Of a stretch of DNA of 39,591 bases, positions 38,797 through 39,591 are shown in pieces. Positions within the stretch are counted from its first letter, which is position 1; every line of letters begins with the position of its first letter. Made by a program: the position numbers and the translations under genes. Source of the DNA: a virus. The stretch is from positions 1 through 39,591 of IMG/VR virus record IMGVR_UViG_3300032313_001750. One strand, given 5' to 3'. The notes beneath the pieces are model-generated. The model was not told where the DNA came from and did no database searches. It saw only the letters and a program-made list of their open reading frames with translations.

Positions 38797-38816
38797 CGAA
38801 GCGGTGCGGCTGACCC

Positions 38817-39591
38817 TCAGCCTGTCGACCTGAACGCGTGGATCTGCGCGTCGGCCTGCGGCTTCCAGCAGATCGACCCCTTCGCGCCCTTGACCTGCTC
38901 GACGCGCACCCCCGTCTCGCCCACGCGCGTCACCCTGCCCCGACGCGCGACGAGAGCCTGCCCCATGCGCCGCGCCCTGCTCACGTCGTTGCCGTCGCCG
39001 ACGACGGCAAGCAAGAGCCCAGCCTCCACCGCCATGCGCGCGATCTCGCCCGCCTGCATGGCCTGGCCCCGCTTCTCGGGCCCCATCCAGACCTCGAGCA
39101 GCGACCGCCACTCCGCGCGCTCTGGGTCTGCCGCGTCGGCCTGCTCAGTCCGGTTGCCGAGGAACCCCCGCACACCCGCGACCTCGAGGATGCCACCCAC
39201 GACCCGGGACCAGCCCTCGAACTTGCCGAGCCTCGCCCCGCTGTAGGGCCTGCCCTGCCGATGCCACGCGGCCACGAGCTCGAGCGCAGCCGACCGCAGC
39301 AGGTCCACGCGGGCCCGCGTCCACGCCTTGATGTCGGCGATCCGGAACTCCTGCCGGGCCTCGGGCGTGTCCGTCTGGCTGTCGAGGCGCACGCGGATGG
39401 ACCGGCCAATCAAGTCCTGCGACATCAGCGCGTTGTTCCCCGTCGCCATCCAGACCGACCGCGCAGGGACGTCGATGGCGTCCTGCGTGCCCAACAACCG
39501 CTCCATCAGCGCGCCCGACGTCAAGATCCGGCAGAGCGGGTCGTCGTCCATGCGCCCGCTGACGTTGTCCACGCAGATCACCGCCTCGCCG
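38817..39591 (-). CDS. Bifunctional primase-polymerase/helicase, C-terminal part
   Basis: This is the continuation of the gene starting at 2045; position 39468 follows position 1, and 39469-39591 duplicates the left edge. Residues 645-898 are encoded from the base equivalent to position 113. The ATPase domain continues with Walker B VICVDN (D649), a sensor-1 segment WMATGNN (688-694) and arginines in IGRSIRVRL (704-709) suited to an arginine finger. The final 130 residues are a C-terminal domain with RTEQADAADPERAEWRSLLE and a short basic end. The reading frame across the join is uninterrupted, which supports both the gene and circularity. The role is helicase activity coupled to priming. Confidence 0.92.
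   Translation of the reverse strand, partial: GEAVICVDNVSGRMDDDPLCRILTSGALMERLLGTQDAIDVPARSVWMATGNNALMSQDLIGRSIRVRLDSQTDTPEARQEFRIADIKAWTRARVDLLRSAALELVAAWHRQGRPYSGARLGKFEGWSRVVGGILEVAGVRGFLGNRTEQADAADPERAEWRSLLEVWMGPEKRGQAMQAGEIARMAVEAGLLLAVVGDGNDVSRARRMGQALVARRGRVTRVGETGVRVEQVKGAKGSICWKPQADAQIHAFRSTG
39469..39591. repeat. Terminal direct repeat, right copy
   Basis: These 123 bases are identical to bases 1-123. See the left copy for interpretation; only one copy should be counted in the genome. Confidence 0.97.

Larger units (their letters stand above)
38268..38816. other. Control region and candidate replication origin (549 bp)
   Basis: This is the only gene-free stretch above 300 bp. It lies between the prim-pol stop and the small terminase start. 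It holds a terminator, four iteron-like repeats (two direct, two inverted) around a perfect 20-bp palindrome, a second palindrome and a near-consensus leftward promoter. It is richer in A/T than the surrounding genes. Position beside the prim-pol gene and the iteron/palindrome symmetry are typical of phage and plasmid origins, but also of operator regions. Short ORFs here (38418-38639 minus, 38604-38813 plus) mirror the repeats and are probably not genes. Confidence 0.7.

Noticed and set aside
38418-38813. Two small frames in the control region (73 and 69 aa) that resemble each other (NPRNC, MHDT)
   Set aside because: Their similarity is produced by the inverted iterons and the palindrome, both lack ribosome binding sites, and the region has the properties of non-coding control DNA.
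1-39591. Integrase, repressor, attachment site, transposase, rRNA or tRNA genes
   Set aside because: I saw no sequence supporting any of these, so no lysogeny module or mobile element is annotated.

Overview
The window is an essentially complete genome of a tailed bacteriophage (Caudoviricetes, siphovirus-like), recovered as a circular or terminally redundant molecule. Bases 1-123 are repeated exactly at 39469-39591. One gene, a primase-polymerase/helicase, runs off the left edge and continues in frame at the right edge, so the unique length is 39,468 bp. Base composition is very GC-rich (about 70% or more by eye) with strong G/C at third codon positions. This points to a high-GC bacterial host (for example an actinobacterium, myxobacterium or Deinococcus-like organism), but nothing in the sequence fixes the host. 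I see no integrase, repressor or tRNA gene, so a virulent lifestyle is the simplest reading.

Layout. (1) A leftward replication block runs from about 7160 through position 1 and across the junction to 38817. It encodes a coiled-coil protein, a RuvC-like resolvase, two tiny proteins, an adenine-methyltransferase-like protein, an SF2 helicase, a 198-aa unknown and the 898-aa prim-pol/helicase. Most junctions are ATGA, GTGA or TGATG overlaps. (2) A rightward block, 7335-16431, starts from a divergent intergenic region. It holds a PDDEXK-like exonuclease, a conserved recombination-associated protein, an SbcC/Rad50-like ATPase with a zinc hook, and then a run of small unknown genes, two of them with four-cysteine zinc-binding patterns. 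Two look-alike mini transcription units lie inside this block. Each has a promoter of the type TTGCCA-N16/17-TAnnnT, a leader hairpin, a small ORF and a terminal hairpin. (3) A long leftward virion and lysis block runs from 38267 down to 16421: small and large terminase, portal, scaffold, capsid, connector and tail-completion proteins, tape measure, a sialidase-like propeller tail protein, a second baseplate protein, a tail-tube-like protein, a probable frameshifted tail chaperone pair, fibre proteins, an amidase endolysin, a holin-like protein and small unknowns. It converges on block 2, and the two 3' ends overlap by 11 bp.

(4) The only gene-free stretch above 300 bp is 38268-38816, between the end of the prim-pol gene and the small terminase. 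It contains an intrinsic terminator, two direct and two inverted copies of a ~34-bp repeat around a perfect 20-bp palindrome, a second 14-bp palindrome, and a near-consensus promoter facing the terminase. I read it as the control region and candidate replication origin.

The genes fit a simple plan. Prim-pol, helicase, resolvase, nuclease and the Rad50-like ATPase handle DNA replication and recombination. The terminase, portal and capsid package DNA. The tail block builds a flexible tail with a glycan-binding or glycan-cleaving tip, and the amidase and holin release progeny. The least expected items are the iteron/palindrome region, the Asp-box propeller tail protein, the tape measure preceding the tail-tube-like gene, and a highly iterated 10-mer (GGGNCAGCCC and its complement) spread through the genome in several reading frames and in non-coding DNA.
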